64,000 nucleotides of DNA from an uncultured Actinomycetes bacterium (GCA_900313905.1 OMTG01000124.1:23251-87250); one strand, 5' to 3'. Shown: positions 8,122-17,275, numbered from the stretch's first letter. Made by a program: numbers and translations. Notes: generated by a model from the letters alone, not told the origin.

Positions 8122-9072
8122 ATGCGAAACCCCTTCATTGCTATCGCCGCATTCTTCTATAACCTGAAGGCATACTTCGGCTATGCCGTCCCCACACCCG
8201 ACCTCATCGCCTACAAGGTCGCAAACAAGATCCTTGCGGAGAGTGGCCACTCCTTCCCCACCGAAGTGGTCGTGCATGTATCCGATGAGGCTTGGGAGAA
8301 GCGCTACAAGGGCCAGAAAAGGGATGCACGCGTTGTCCAGGGACTGGTCGAGGAGCGGCTCAAGAAGGTGTCTGGAACCAACGTCGCGCTTTCAGTCACC
8401 ATCGAAGGCCCCAAAGATCCCTATGCCCAGAAGAGAAGCCCCTCAATGGATATCGAGCTCAAATGGACCGATGGGCCTTCGCTCAAGACCAAGCCAGAGG
8501 GGAACGGCACGGGCAAGATCTTCGATCCGACACGCATCCACATGGGGGAAGGGCCCACAGAGAAAGGCCCGCACCAGTCAGACGATTCCTCAAAGGATAA
8601 AACCCAGATCCCCATCCAGACGCCTGCCGGCGACAAGACACAGGTGATGACCGAGAGGCACCATGCCGTCACGTCGACTGCCTGGGTGGCGGCCCCCAAC
8701 GGCAAATGCTATCGCATCCACGATGGCTCCACGATAGGAGCGCTCCGTGGAACGGACAAGGTCGCAGATGTGGCGCTTGCCAATGACGAGCGGCTGAAGT
8801 ATGTCTCACGCCTCCAGGGCAGGTTCCACTTCGACGCTGCCTCCAGTACATGGAGCATCGAGTGCATCGGAAAGCGCACGATGGCAATCCTGGGGACGGA
8901 CGAATCCATCAAGCTCCGGCATTCAGGCGATCCTGCCTTGCCGCTCTGCGACCTCGACCGAATCAAGCTCGATGCCAACGAGGACTACATGGTCAGGTTC
9001 TCCACCAGCAAGGAGGATTTAGCCGGACTGGCCGATGCGACCGAACGTCCCCGCAAGCCATTGCAGCGCTAG
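8122..9072 (+). CDS. FhaA-like protein with degenerate FHA domain
   Basis: 316 residues, apparently cytoplasmic. Residues about 25-110 resemble the DUF3662 domain of FhaA proteins (FPTEVVVHVSDEAWE followed by a helical segment). A low-complexity, charged linker follows. Residues about 205-305 look like an FHA domain: an IGALRGTDKVADVAL strand, then YVSRLQGRFHF in place of the usual SRxHA, and a strand-rich end. FHA domains bind phosphothreonine on kinase substrates, and a transmembrane Ser/Thr kinase lies 3.3 kb downstream. Loss of the strict SRxH makes phosphopeptide binding uncertain. The start is set by GGAGG five bases upstream of the ATG; a longer frame to 8062 has no such site. Confidence 0.6.
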   Translation: MRNPFIAIAAFFYNLKAYFGYAVPTPDLIAYKVANKILAESGHSFPTEVVVHVSDEAWEKRYKGQKRDARVVQGLVEERLKKVSGTNVALSVTIEGPKDPYAQKRSPSMDIELKWTDGPSLKTKPEGNGTGKIFDPTRIHMGEGPTEKGPHQSDDSSKDKTQIPIQTPAGDKTQVMTERHHAVTSTAWVAAPNGKCYRIHDGSTIGALRGTDKVADVALANDERLKYVSRLQGRFHFDAASSTWSIECIGKRTMAILGTDESIKLRHSGDPALPLCDLDRIKLDANEDYMVRFSTSKEDLAGLADATERPRKPLQR

Positions 9073-9100
9073 CCGTCTGCCAGCATCGATATCCTATCGA

Positions 9101-9140
9101 GCGGGCTGTCTGGATTAGAGGATCCAGGCAGCCCGCTTTT
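9101..9140 (+). terminator. Terminator after the FHA-like gene
   Basis: A 15-bp stem (GCGGGCTGTCTGGAT with its complement, one G-T pair) and a six-base loop are followed by TTTT. It isolates the FHA-like gene from the RyR gene. Confidence 0.85.
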
Positions 9141-9267
9141 CCTTGGATTGGGCAGCGATGCGATGCAGGTGGTACGATACCCTCACCATCCCAGAAACGA
9201 GCTGCCGGAGAAAGACAAGAAGCTGTGGAAGTGCGCCATCATCTTTCCGGCGAGTGGAGGAATATCC

Positions 9268-9549
9268 ATGTATGATCCCAAGCCGATAGACACAAGCGAC
9301 GTCGTCCTGCCCGAGGAGCTCCTCGCCCTGACCGAGAGGATCGCGGAGAACACGCACGACATCTGGGCGGCTGGCCGGATCGCCGAGGGCTGGACCTACG
9401 GGGAGGTCAAGGACTCCGTGAAGAAGACCACCCCGCTCCTCGTCCCCTATGGCGAGCTCCCCGAGTCGGAGAAGGCCTACGACCGCAACACCTCGCTCGA
9501 GACCATCAAGCTCATCGTGAAGATGGGCTACCGGATCGAGCGCGACTGA
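9268..9549 (+). CDS. RyR-domain protein
   Basis: A 93-residue protein made almost entirely of one RyR (ryanodine-receptor repeat) domain. The signature is complete: HDIWAAGRIAEGWTYG, then LVPYGELPESEKAYDR, then ETIKLIVKMGY. Prokaryotic RyR domains are thought to bind small ligands or nucleotides and often occur near ADP-ribose-related genes, but no biochemical role is established here. GGAGG stands seven bases before the ATG. A decayed copy of the same gene lies at 7388-7456. An ADP-ribosylglycohydrolase is encoded convergently just beyond it. Confidence 0.85.
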   Translation: MYDPKPIDTSDVVLPEELLALTERIAENTHDIWAAGRIAEGWTYGEVKDSVKKTTPLLVPYGELPESEKAYDRNTSLETIKLIVKMGYRIERD

Positions 9550-9694
9550 TCTCAAGCAGGCAGCCCTCACGGCCTCAGGCACTTCTCGAACCAATGGAGA
9601 GCGGATGCTGGCCTTGTCCCGCCTCGCATCTCGTCTTGATTGGCAGCATGGCGCAGCGAGCCTCCAGAGCTTTGCCATGCTGCGTTTGCCAGGC

Positions 9695-10783
9695 CTATGA
9701 ATCCGGACGCACCCGGGCTGCTGCAAAGTCAATCGCATCAATCAGGGCAGAGCGGAGCGACCCATCCAGCCGGTCGATGACGGACCCGCGCAGATCTTCC
9801 GGAATTGGATAGACCGCCTCGGCAAAGCTGCCAGCGATGGCTGCAATCGTATCGCTGTCACCGCCTATCGATATGGCCTTGGAGAGGGTATCCGGGAAAT
9901 CCTCCCCTTCGAGGAATGCCTCCATGGCCTGAGGCACGCTCCCCTGGCAGGAGGAGCTGAAGCGGTAGCTCTCCCGTATCTCATCCAGCGTAAAGCCGAT
10001 CTGATAGCCGGCTGCATGGATATACGATGCAAACGCCTCTTTCCTGTCTGCGATGCTGCCTTCTGCATGGCGGAGGGTGAAGATGCCTCCCGCCACCGTC
10101 CGGGCCGCCCTGATTCCCTCGGGATGGCTATGCGTCACCGCAGCCAAAAGCTCGCCCAGGCGCTCTGCCTCGGCAAGCGAGCGTGCCACCCAGCCTGGAT
10201 ATGAGGCACGCATCGCAGCGCCATTCCCATAGCTGCCATAGGGCTGAGGGTCTTCGCTCAAGATCCACTGCATGAAATGGCCGCCATAGCCCGCATGGGG
10301 ATACCTGCGGCCATATCCCTGCATGCTGTCCCGCACCGATGCGAAGATGACGTCTTCGCTCTCCTTGTCCCCCAGCCAGCTCTCGGGCACCTCCTCGAGG
10401 GCCTTCTCGATTCCTGCTGCGACCGCGATCGTCATCACGGTGTCATCCGTGAAACGCGCAAAGGGCGAGATGAGCTCGTCGGGCCCGAGGCAATGCTTGA
10501 TGTTGTTATGCTCATAGACAGAGCCTGCCATATCGCCTGAGACCGCTCCCAGCATGGCGGTATGCATCCCATGCGCAGAGCGCCCGCCAGCAGCGCTCCA
10601 GCTGTCAGCGAACCATTTCCCGCTGCATAGATCGATTATCACGAACTGGCCATCGCCCACCTCGACCACGTCCACAGTCCCGCTCACGCCTGCGTCCCCA
10701 TCCGCAAGATGATGGTTGGCAGTGCAGATACGCAGGCCGACCGATTCCAATTCCGGGTCGAGTCCCAGATCCGAAGAGAGCAT
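9695..10783 (-). CDS. ADP-ribosylglycohydrolase family protein
   Basis: Predicted to remove ADP-ribose from proteins, nucleic acids or small molecules, using two Mg ions. Family motifs are present: SGDMAGSVYE at the start of the domain, FTDDT, and the C-terminal GGDSDTIAAIAG. About 70 residues precede the domain (beginning MLSSDLGLDP) and match nothing I know. The start at 10783 is chosen for AAAGG seven bases upstream; a start nearer the domain is possible. It is the third gene of a probable operon with the zinc-ribbon protein and the radical SAM enzyme, 58 bp after the latter. ADP-ribosylation reversal may therefore be linked to that maturase. Confidence 0.85.
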   Translation of the reverse strand: MLSSDLGLDPELESVGLRICTANHHLADGDAGVSGTVDVVEVGDGQFVIIDLCSGKWFADSWSAAGGRSAHGMHTAMLGAVSGDMAGSVYEHNNIKHCLGPDELISPFARFTDDTVMTIAVAAGIEKALEEVPESWLGDKESEDVIFASVRDSMQGYGRRYPHAGYGGHFMQWILSEDPQPYGSYGNGAAMRASYPGWVARSLAEAERLGELLAAVTHSHPEGIRAARTVAGGIFTLRHAEGSIADRKEAFASYIHAAGYQIGFTLDEIRESYRFSSSCQGSVPQAMEAFLEGEDFPDTLSKAISIGGDSDTIAAIAGSFAEAVYPIPEDLRGSVIDRLDGSLRSALIDAIDFAAARVRPDS

Positions 10784-10841
10784 GCCACGACCTTTCCCTT
10801 GTCCAGAGGCGGCAGCTGCAGGAGCGCTGCGGAAGCCGGTG

Positions 10842-11867
10842 CTATGCGTCCTTGCCGCAGGCACACTGCGCCGCCTCGTAGAGCTTTCCATGGGAGAAAT
10901 AGTTGTAGGAGCGGCAGCCACCGGCACAGATGGGCCCATGGACGCATCCACGGCATCTGCCCGTCAGGTCATCCACCGTGAACCTGCGGTTGTAGGCGAA
11001 GGATTCCGGATCCGTCCATATGTCACGGAGCGAGCGCTCCCTGAGGTTCCCCTCGATAAAGAAGGGGTCGTACATCGACTCGCAGCCACGGACATTCCCC
11101 ATGCTGTCGATGCCAATGGCAGTGAGCCCTGCTTCGCATCCCAGAAATGGCGTATAGCTGCCATATGAGCCACGCAGGCTGCCTTCGCTTCTCGACCAGT
11201 ACCCGATGTTGTCAGCGATGCCTATCGCAAAGGGAGCCGTCGGATTGTGACTTTCCACGAACCCGATCACCTCGCCGAAATCGATCTTCGTCGAGAAGCC
11301 TCCATGGGCAGCGTTTCCCATGGGAGAGCACGCCTGCAGCTGCCATGCGCTGATATCGGTTCCCCGGAGCACCTCATACATCTCAGCCAGATGGCCCACG
11401 TTCCCGCTGTGCAGCGTGGTGATGACCGATACGCCAATCCCCTTGCCGGCCAGAGCCCCAATCGCCTGGATGGCACGGTCGAAGCTCCCTTCCTGCCGAT
11501 AGCGGTCATGCACTTCGCGCGGTCCGTCAAGCGAGATGCCGACAGAATCCACCTGTGCCCTCTTCAACTGGCCGATGAGGGCATCGGAGATCAGGTAGCC
11601 GTTCGTGACGATCGCTGCCAACATCCCATGGTCCGCAACGGAAGCTGCGATATCCGCCCAGTCTGGACGCAGGAAGACCTCCCCGCCAATCAGGGAGACC
11701 CTGCGGCAGCCCAGGTCGGCAAGCTGCTCGACAACCTCAAGGCATTCTGCGGTATCAAGCTCGCCTGTGCGGGCCCGGCCAGCGCTGGAGCCTCAATAGC
11801 GGCATGAGAAGCAGCAGGCAAGGGTGATCTCCCAGACGCAGCTGCGGAGATGGTAGACCGGATCCAT
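10842..11867 (-). CDS. Radical SAM/SPASM maturase with in-frame TGA at the third cluster cysteine
   Basis: If read through, the product is 341 residues. The N-terminus (MDPVYHLRSCVWEITLACC) leads into the radical SAM cluster motif C18-x3-C22-x2-[TGA25], followed by GSSAGRA. TGA at 11795-11793 replaces the codon of the third [4Fe-4S] cysteine. Downstream the frame stays intact: LIGGEVF (GGE SAM motif), SLDGP, and a Cys-rich SPASM-type C-terminus (CRGCVHGPICAGGC). The ATG at 11867 has GAGGGG nine bases upstream and follows the zinc-ribbon gene by four bases. Either TGA encodes selenocysteine or another residue, or this is a fresh nonsense mutation or sequencing error. If translated only from the ATG at 11624, the enzyme would lack its cluster motif and be inactive. 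Confidence 0.75.
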
Positions 11868-11871
11868 CGGC

Positions 11872-12060
11872 TCAGTCCCCTCGATGATGCTTCTTCCCGA
11901 ACAGGATGTCGGGCGGCGCATAGACCACTTTCATCTTCATTATCTCCTCGATGGATGGTTCATCCGCATGGAGATGGGGATAGCCCTCCATCTTGCACCC
12001 GCATCGCGGGCACACCTCCGTTCCCTCGGGGAGCTCTGCCCCGCATCGAGGACAGCGCAT
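11872..12060 (-). CDS. Small zinc-ribbon protein, candidate radical SAM substrate
   Basis: A 62-residue protein. Residues 3-21 form a zinc ribbon (CPRCG, then CPRCGC). It is followed by an acidic segment and a tail rich in aromatic and basic residues (VVYAPPDILFG, then KKHHRGD). The stop codon is four bases before the ATG of the radical SAM/SPASM gene, so the two are translationally coupled. Small Cys-rich or ribbon proteins directly upstream of SPASM enzymes are often the modified substrate or a carrier. That role here is inference. The ribosome binding site is weak and upstream starts are possible, but the preceding sequence does not look coding. Confidence 0.6.
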   Translation of the reverse strand: MRCPRCGAELPEGTEVCPRCGCKMEGYPHLHADEPSIEEIMKMKVVYAPPDILFGKKHHRGD

Positions 12061-12397
12061 GAGCCTGGGCCGCTCTTCAGCCTTGGACACAGCAGGCCTC
12101 CTTCTATCGCCGTCTGCAGCGCAGCGCTTCGAGGGCAGGGCACAGGGCTCTTGGCCCTCTGCCGAAATCGGCGCTGCTTGCAAGCAGGCTACCATGTCCG
12201 GCACGCAGCAGGGCCATAAGGAGAGGGCCAATCGGCGGAGGGAGGCGCATGCAATCATTCAGGTACATGAATATGCAGTGCCACGATGTAGTACCATGGT
12301 TCCAGAATCCGTGCATGGGGGCAAGCCGGACAGGACCTGCCGGGACTGGCAGCTTTCCGTTTTCGCCACTCTGGCCGCTGGAGATAGGAGTCCTCAA

Positions 12398-14533
12398 ATG
12401 GACGACGCGTCAGACATCAGGCTGCCGTTCCCGAACTGGCGCTTGGTCAGAAAGCTTGGCAAGGGAGGCTATGGCACGGTCTGGGAGGCAGAGTGCCCCG
12501 ATCTGGGCGGCCCACGGCGTGCGGCCATCAAGATCATGCATGCCTACAGCCAGAGCGAGGCCGAAGAGCTCCAGAACGAATACCTGATGATGAAAAGGCT
12601 CGCCGATGCCAGCCACGTGGTGAAGCCTGAAGAGGTGACGACGGTCCCGAGCGCAGCTGGCTACGACGTCTTCATCCGGATGGAGCTTCTCATCCCGCTG
12701 GAGAAGTGGCTCGAAGCCTGGGAGCAGCAGACAGGAGAGGGGGCGACAGAGCAGGTCATCATCAAGATCGCACGGGATATCGGCTCGGCCCTCTGGGCCT
12801 GCGAGCAGTCAGATCCTCCTATCATCCATCGTGACATCAAGCCCGCCAACATCATGGTATCGGTGATGGACAAGGACAGCCTGAGCGAAGACAGCCTGGA
12901 TGACAACTGCTGCTTCAAGCTGGGAGACTTTGGCATCGCGCGGCTTCTGGTGCATACGCACGAGTACACGCAGATCGGGACGCCAAACTACTGCGCTCCG
13001 GAAATCGAATCGGGCAACGGCGGAGACTGCAGGTCGGACATCTATTCGCTTGGCAAGGTGATGCAGTGGCTCCTGTGCAAGAGCCAGACACGTCCCTTCA
13101 GCGAAACCACAGAAGAGCTTGGGGGCGAGCTCACCCTCTCCTCGATCATCGACAAAGCCTGCTCCTTCTTCCCGGAAGACCGCTATCAGTCTGCCGAAGA
13201 GCTCAACCGGGACCTGGACAATCTCAGGTTTGGCACAAGAGGCCAGAGGAGGCCTGCGCGCAGAGACGCCGACCCCAATGCAACGCCGACCGCTCCAACC
13301 AAGCTGAGGCCCATCCCCCACGATCGGGGCGAAGATGGGCAGAGCGGCAAGAAGCAGGACCGCAAGGACGCGGACAAGGGCCCGAGCACGCACAGCATCT
13401 CGAGGAGGGCCCTCCTGGGACTGGCTGCTGCATCGGCAATCGGACTTCTGCTGGCCAGCCAATCCTGCAGGAGCTGCACCGCCTCCGGACCCGACAGCAA
13501 GCCGCAGCGGGACGATACGTCGACGACCACTGACAACGATTCGGATGCAGCCACGGCAGAGGATGACACGTCGGAGACCACTTCAGATGAAACCGCTTCA
13601 GAAGACACTGCTTCCGCCCCAGACCGGAGCGTAGAGGGATGGACCATCGTCAACTACGATGGATACAAGACCAATCCTGTCGTCTCCGTTCTGGGCTCTG
13701 TCGCACGTGACGAAAACGATGCATGGGTCGCAATGAGGAGGAAGGACGGGAGCACCTATGTGTTCAGCCCGACTGGCTACCCTTCAGATTCGGCCAAGGA
13801 GGTAGAGACGTGGACAGGCATCCGCAAGATCGTCTCGCAAGGTTCGGTTGCCGTCGGGCTGAGAGATGGCACGACACCAGTCACCACGTATGACGCCCTG
13901 CAGAGTGCCTTCACAAAGGACGCTTCGACGTGGACGGATCTCGCAGATGCGACGTTTTCTGACAGCTACAGCGGATACAAGGTCTATGGTGCACGCCAGG
14001 ATGGCTCTGTCTTCCGATATTCGACTGGCTCAAGGGAATATACCGAAATGCCAGACCTTGAATATGGCTCCCAGCAGGAGGAAGGCTACCAGAACGTCGC
14101 AGCTTTTGCCGAGCCCTACAGCTATCTCGTCCTCCATAGGGACGGCACCTGCTCCTGCCCATACCTCTATGCCGAGGACAACGTCGCCACCTGGACCGAT
14201 GTCATACAGGTGGCAGACAACGCATCCCTCGTGCTCGGCGTGAGATCCGATGGCACCATGCTCACATCGATCGGCTCAAATCCCATGCAGGTCAATTACG
14301 ATGCGGCAAGCATCATCTGGGGATGGACAGGGATCCGCAAGGTCGCCCTCGACTTTTCTTACTGTGTCGGCCTGAAGCAGGATGGCACGCTCGTGATGGC
14401 AACTTCCAAAGCCAAGGGGGTGGATACCCTCGGCATAAGCGATGTCGTGGATATCGCAGTCGTATTCAACTGCATCGTGGCCGTGCAATCCGATGGCACC
14501 ATCCAATATGCCGACGCAAAAGACTGGGAATAG
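12398..14533 (+). CDS. Membrane Ser/Thr protein kinase with extracytoplasmic RCC1-like repeats
   Basis: 711 residues. Residues about 10-285 are a Hanks-type kinase: glycine loop GKGGYGTVWEA, catalytic Lys in AIKIM, catalytic loop HRDIKPAN, DFG, and GTPNYCAPE. A basic/polar linker leads to a single membrane helix near residues 336-352 (ALLGLAAASAIGLLLAS). Beyond it is an acidic Ser/Thr-rich stretch and then four or so RCC1-like repeats (pattern W..IR.I...S.AVGLR.DGT) at about 430-711, a probable beta-propeller sensor. AGGAG stands eight bases before the chosen ATG; the frame upstream overlaps the zinc-ribbon gene and is not used. Most bacterial receptor kinases carry PASTA, WD40 or NHL sensors, so RCC1 is unusual. 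An FHA-like protein nearby is a plausible partner. Confidence 0.9.
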   Translation: MDDASDIRLPFPNWRLVRKLGKGGYGTVWEAECPDLGGPRRAAIKIMHAYSQSEAEELQNEYLMMKRLADASHVVKPEEVTTVPSAAGYDVFIRMELLIPLEKWLEAWEQQTGEGATEQVIIKIARDIGSALWACEQSDPPIIHRDIKPANIMVSVMDKDSLSEDSLDDNCCFKLGDFGIARLLVHTHEYTQIGTPNYCAPEIESGNGGDCRSDIYSLGKVMQWLLCKSQTRPFSETTEELGGELTLSSIIDKACSFFPEDRYQSAEELNRDLDNLRFGTRGQRRPARRDADPNATPTAPTKLRPIPHDRGEDGQSGKKQDRKDADKGPSTHSISRRALLGLAAASAIGLLLASQSCRSCTASGPDSKPQRDDTSTTTDNDSDAATAEDDTSETTSDETASEDTASAPDRSVEGWTIVNYDGYKTNPVVSVLGSVARDENDAWVAMRRKDGSTYVFSPTGYPSDSAKEVETWTGIRKIVSQGSVAVGLRDGTTPVTTYDALQSAFTKDASTWTDLADATFSDSYSGYKVYGARQDGSVFRYSTGSREYTEMPDLEYGSQQEEGYQNVAAFAEPYSYLVLHRDGTCSCPYLYAEDNVATWTDVIQVADNASLVLGVRSDGTMLTSIGSNPMQVNYDAASIIWGWTGIRKVALDFSYCVGLKQDGTLVMATSKAKGVDTLGISDVVDIAVVFNCIVAVQSDGTIQYADAKDWE

Positions 14534-14581
14534 CGGCACCTTTGGCTTTGAGGCTGCGCGCGCCCACACCGTCTGTCCGGA

Positions 14582-15424
14582 TCACTTCCCTGCCCTGCCC
14601 TGGAACTTGGGGTTCGCGCAATAGAGGAGATGGAGCCCCTTCAGGGTGAGCGCTTCGTCCACCTTCGCCTCATGGCGCATGGATGCCGCAAGAGATGCGG
14701 CCCCGTCCCCTGTCACGACGATGGGGGCAGCAGTGCCGAGCTCTGCCATCACCGCATCGAGGAGGCCATCCACACGGGCGATCTCGCCCAGGATGAGGCC
14801 TGACTGCATGGCCTCCTTCGTCGTGGTGCCGATGGCATGCGCGGGGACGGCAAGCTCGATCTCAGGCAGGCGTGCCGCCGCTCCCCTGAGGGCACGTGCC
14901 CCCAGAGCCACCCCAGGCGCGATGATGCCACCCAGGAAGGAGCCATCCTGCCCGATGGCCTCGATGTTGAGCGTCGTCCCGAAGTCGACCGCGATGGCAG
15001 GAGATCCCAGCAGGGCACGCGTCGCCACCGCATCGGCCAGGCGGTCGGGCCCGATCTCCGAGGGATCCTTGTAGGCAAGGCGCATGCCGCTCTTGAGGCC
15101 CGGCCCCACCACGAGCGGCTTGAGGCCGCTCGCCTTGGCAAGCCCTTCCCGCCAGCTCTCGGTGAGGCTTGGCACGACGCAGGAGAGGATGGTCCCGAAA
15201 GGGGCTTTGGCATCGATGCCGGCATCCTGGGCCAGAAGCGACAGGATCTGGAGCGTCTTCATCCGCGCCTCATCTGCCGAGAGCCGCTTCGGGGTCGTCG
15301 ACTCGAACGTGCCCAAAGGCTCTGCCATCGCATCAGCGTCCCCTGCGAACAGCCCGAAGGAGGTCGAAGTGTTGCCGCAATCGATTGCCAGCACGAAGCC
15401 TGGAGCCTTTGTCTCCTGTTGCAT
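14582..15424 (-). CDS. coaX: Type III pantothenate kinase
   Basis: Phosphorylates pantothenate in the first step of coenzyme A synthesis. The 280-residue length and the ASKHA-fold motifs fit CoaX: the N-terminal phosphate-binding segment LAIDCGNTST, the GPDRLADAVA segment, VDFGTTLNIE, and GGIIAPGV. AGGAGG stands seven bases before the ATG. It converges with the kinase gene and is divergent from the OPT transporter. Type III enzymes typically are not inhibited by CoA and may need a monovalent cation. Confidence 0.93.
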   Translation of the reverse strand: MQQETKAPGFVLAIDCGNTSTSFGLFAGDADAMAEPLGTFESTTPKRLSADEARMKTLQILSLLAQDAGIDAKAPFGTILSCVVPSLTESWREGLAKASGLKPLVVGPGLKSGMRLAYKDPSEIGPDRLADAVATRALLGSPAIAVDFGTTLNIEAIGQDGSFLGGIIAPGVALGARALRGAAARLPEIELAVPAHAIGTTTKEAMQSGLILGEIARVDGLLDAVMAELGTAAPIVVTGDGAASLAASMRHEAKVDEALTLKGLHLLYCANPKFQGRAGK

Positions 15425-15574
15425 TGCACATCCTCCTTGCCGGCTTTCAGCATGCTTTGGCCAATCTGTCTTCCTCCGCTATACTCTAGCTGTTCTGGTG
15501 GCGCCCCGTAACGTGGCGCCTGACGTAACCCGACCCTTCATCGAGGAAGGGCGGATATACTGCAAGGAGCATAT

Positions 15575-17275
15575 ATGAGCCAGAAACCTTCGTCCCCCTC
15601 ATGGGCGGGACAGCTCACGCTGCGTGGAGCCCTCATCGGCTGCATCGGCTGCGTCATCATCACGGCATCATCGGTCTATACCGCGCTGCGCCTGGGAGCC
15701 CTCCCCTGGCCCATCGTCTTTGCTGCCGTCATCTCGCTCTTCTTCCTGAAGCTTCTGGGCAACACGAACCTGAACGAGGCCAATGTCACCCATACCATCA
15801 TGTCTGCAGGCGCGATGGTGGCAGGAGGCCTTGCCTTCACGATTCCCGGTGCCTGGATGCTGGGGCTGGCCGATGAGATTGGCTGGGTCCAGATCTTCCT
15901 CGTCGCCCTCTCCGGCACCATCCTGGGCCTTGTCTGCACCGCGCTCATCCACGAGCACTTCATCGTCGACACCGACCTCGAATTCCCGACCGGCACCGCT
16001 GCGGCCCAGACGCTGCGTGCCACCGAAGCTGGCGGCAGGACCGGCCAGGTGCTCTTCGGCTCCATGGGCGCAGCCGGTCTCTATTCCATCCTGAGGGATG
16101 GGTTCGGCGTGCTCCCCACCATGCTTGCCGCCCTTCCTGTTCCCGGCGTCTCCTTCGGCATCTACAATTCCCCGATGATGCTCTCTGTCGGCTTCCTGGT
16201 CGGCTGGGTGCCGGTCCTCTTCTGGTTCGCCTCTGCCATCTTCGCGAACTTCGGCCTCATCGTCGGAGGCTCCACGGCGGGCCTCTGGGATGTGGCAACA
16301 GCGCAGGGCATCGTCTCCTCCCTCGGCATGGGCCTCATGATGGGCTCCGGCCTAGCCACGGTGATCAAGGACATCCTGCCCCAGATGGCAGGCATCGTGC
16401 ATGGGCTGGGCACAGAGGCCAGAAGCGATACGGACAACCCCCACTCCCTGGTCTCGGGCAACCTCAGGTGCGATGCCGGCATCTTGGGGCTTGCGACGGC
16501 AGCAGTCGCCCTCCTCATCTGCTTCGCCTTGGGGCTTAGCCCCATCGCCGCCATCGCGATCGTGCTCCTCGCCTTTGTCGCCACCATCATGAGCGCGCAG
16601 TCCTGTGGCCAGACCGGCATCGACCCGATGGAGATCTTCGGCCTCATGGTCCTTCTGGCAGTCGCCGCCTTCTCCGATGCGACCCAGGTCCAGCTCTTCT
16701 TCGTGGCAGGCATCGTGGCGGTCGCCTGCGGCCTTGCCGGCGATGTTATGAACGACTTCAAGGCCGGATCGATCCTCGGCACCGACCCGAGAGCCCAGTG
16801 GCTGGGCCAAGCTCTGGGCGGCATCATCGGGGCCATCGTCGCTGCAGCCGTGATGGTGGCGCTCGTCTCCGCCTATGGGCCTGATGCGTTCGGGCCAGGC
16901 AGGGCCTTCGTCTCGGCCCAGGCATCGGTCGTCGCAGCGATGGTCTCAGGCATCCCGAGCGTCCCAGCCTTCGCAATCGGCCTGGGTGCCGGCATGGTCC
17001 TCTACTGGCTCGGCCTTCCTGCCATGCTGGTCGGCCTCGGGGTCTACCTCCCCTTCTACATGAGCTTCTCATCCTTCCTGGGAGCGGTCGTGAAGGTCAT
17101 ATACGATCGAGTCCGTGCAGCCAGAAGGAAGGGGCTTGCCCCCGACGAGGAGGCCGAAGCGGCAGCCAAGGACAATGAGGCAGGCCTTGTCGCGGCTTCA
17201 GGCGTCCTCGGCGGCGAATCCATTGTCGGTGTCCTCATCGCCTTCATATCGGTTGCGGCGGGGCTGGCAGCGTAA
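15575..17275 (+). CDS. OPT-family oligopeptide/metal-chelate transporter
   Basis: 566-residue polytopic membrane protein, with about 14-16 hydrophobic segments through its length. The pattern fits the oligopeptide transporter (OPT) family: an early TLRGALIG segment, NEANVTHTIMSAGAMVAGG, a conserved FPTGTAAAQTLRA stretch after the third to fourth helices, and NDFKAGSILGTDPRAQ. OPT proteins import small peptides, glutathione or metal-siderophore complexes by proton coupling. The substrate cannot be told from sequence. AAGGAG precedes the ATG. The promoter region contains a duplicated GTGGCGCC. Confidence 0.9.
   Translation: MSQKPSSPSWAGQLTLRGALIGCIGCVIITASSVYTALRLGALPWPIVFAAVISLFFLKLLGNTNLNEANVTHTIMSAGAMVAGGLAFTIPGAWMLGLADEIGWVQIFLVALSGTILGLVCTALIHEHFIVDTDLEFPTGTAAAQTLRATEAGGRTGQVLFGSMGAAGLYSILRDGFGVLPTMLAALPVPGVSFGIYNSPMMLSVGFLVGWVPVLFWFASAIFANFGLIVGGSTAGLWDVATAQGIVSSLGMGLMMGSGLATVIKDILPQMAGIVHGLGTEARSDTDNPHSLVSGNLRCDAGILGLATAAVALLICFALGLSPIAAIAIVLLAFVATIMSAQSCGQTGIDPMEIFGLMVLLAVAAFSDATQVQLFFVAGIVAVACGLAGDVMNDFKAGSILGTDPRAQWLGQALGGIIGAIVAAAVMVALVSAYGPDAFGPGRAFVSAQASVVAAMVSGIPSVPAFAIGLGAGMVLYWLGLPAMLVGLGVYLPFYMSFSSFLGAVVKVIYDRVRAARRKGLAPDEEAEAAAKDNEAGLVAASGVLGGESIVGVLIAFISVAAGLAA

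Noticed and set aside
11624..11867. Treating the radical SAM gene as starting at ATG 11624
   Set aside because: That start would omit the cluster motif, while the sequence upstream is clearly coding in the same frame with a good ribosome binding site at 11867.
11993..12397. Upstream extension of the kinase frame to 11993
   Set aside because: It overlaps the zinc-ribbon gene on the other strand, has no ribosome binding site, and the kinase has a strong AGGAG before ATG 12398.
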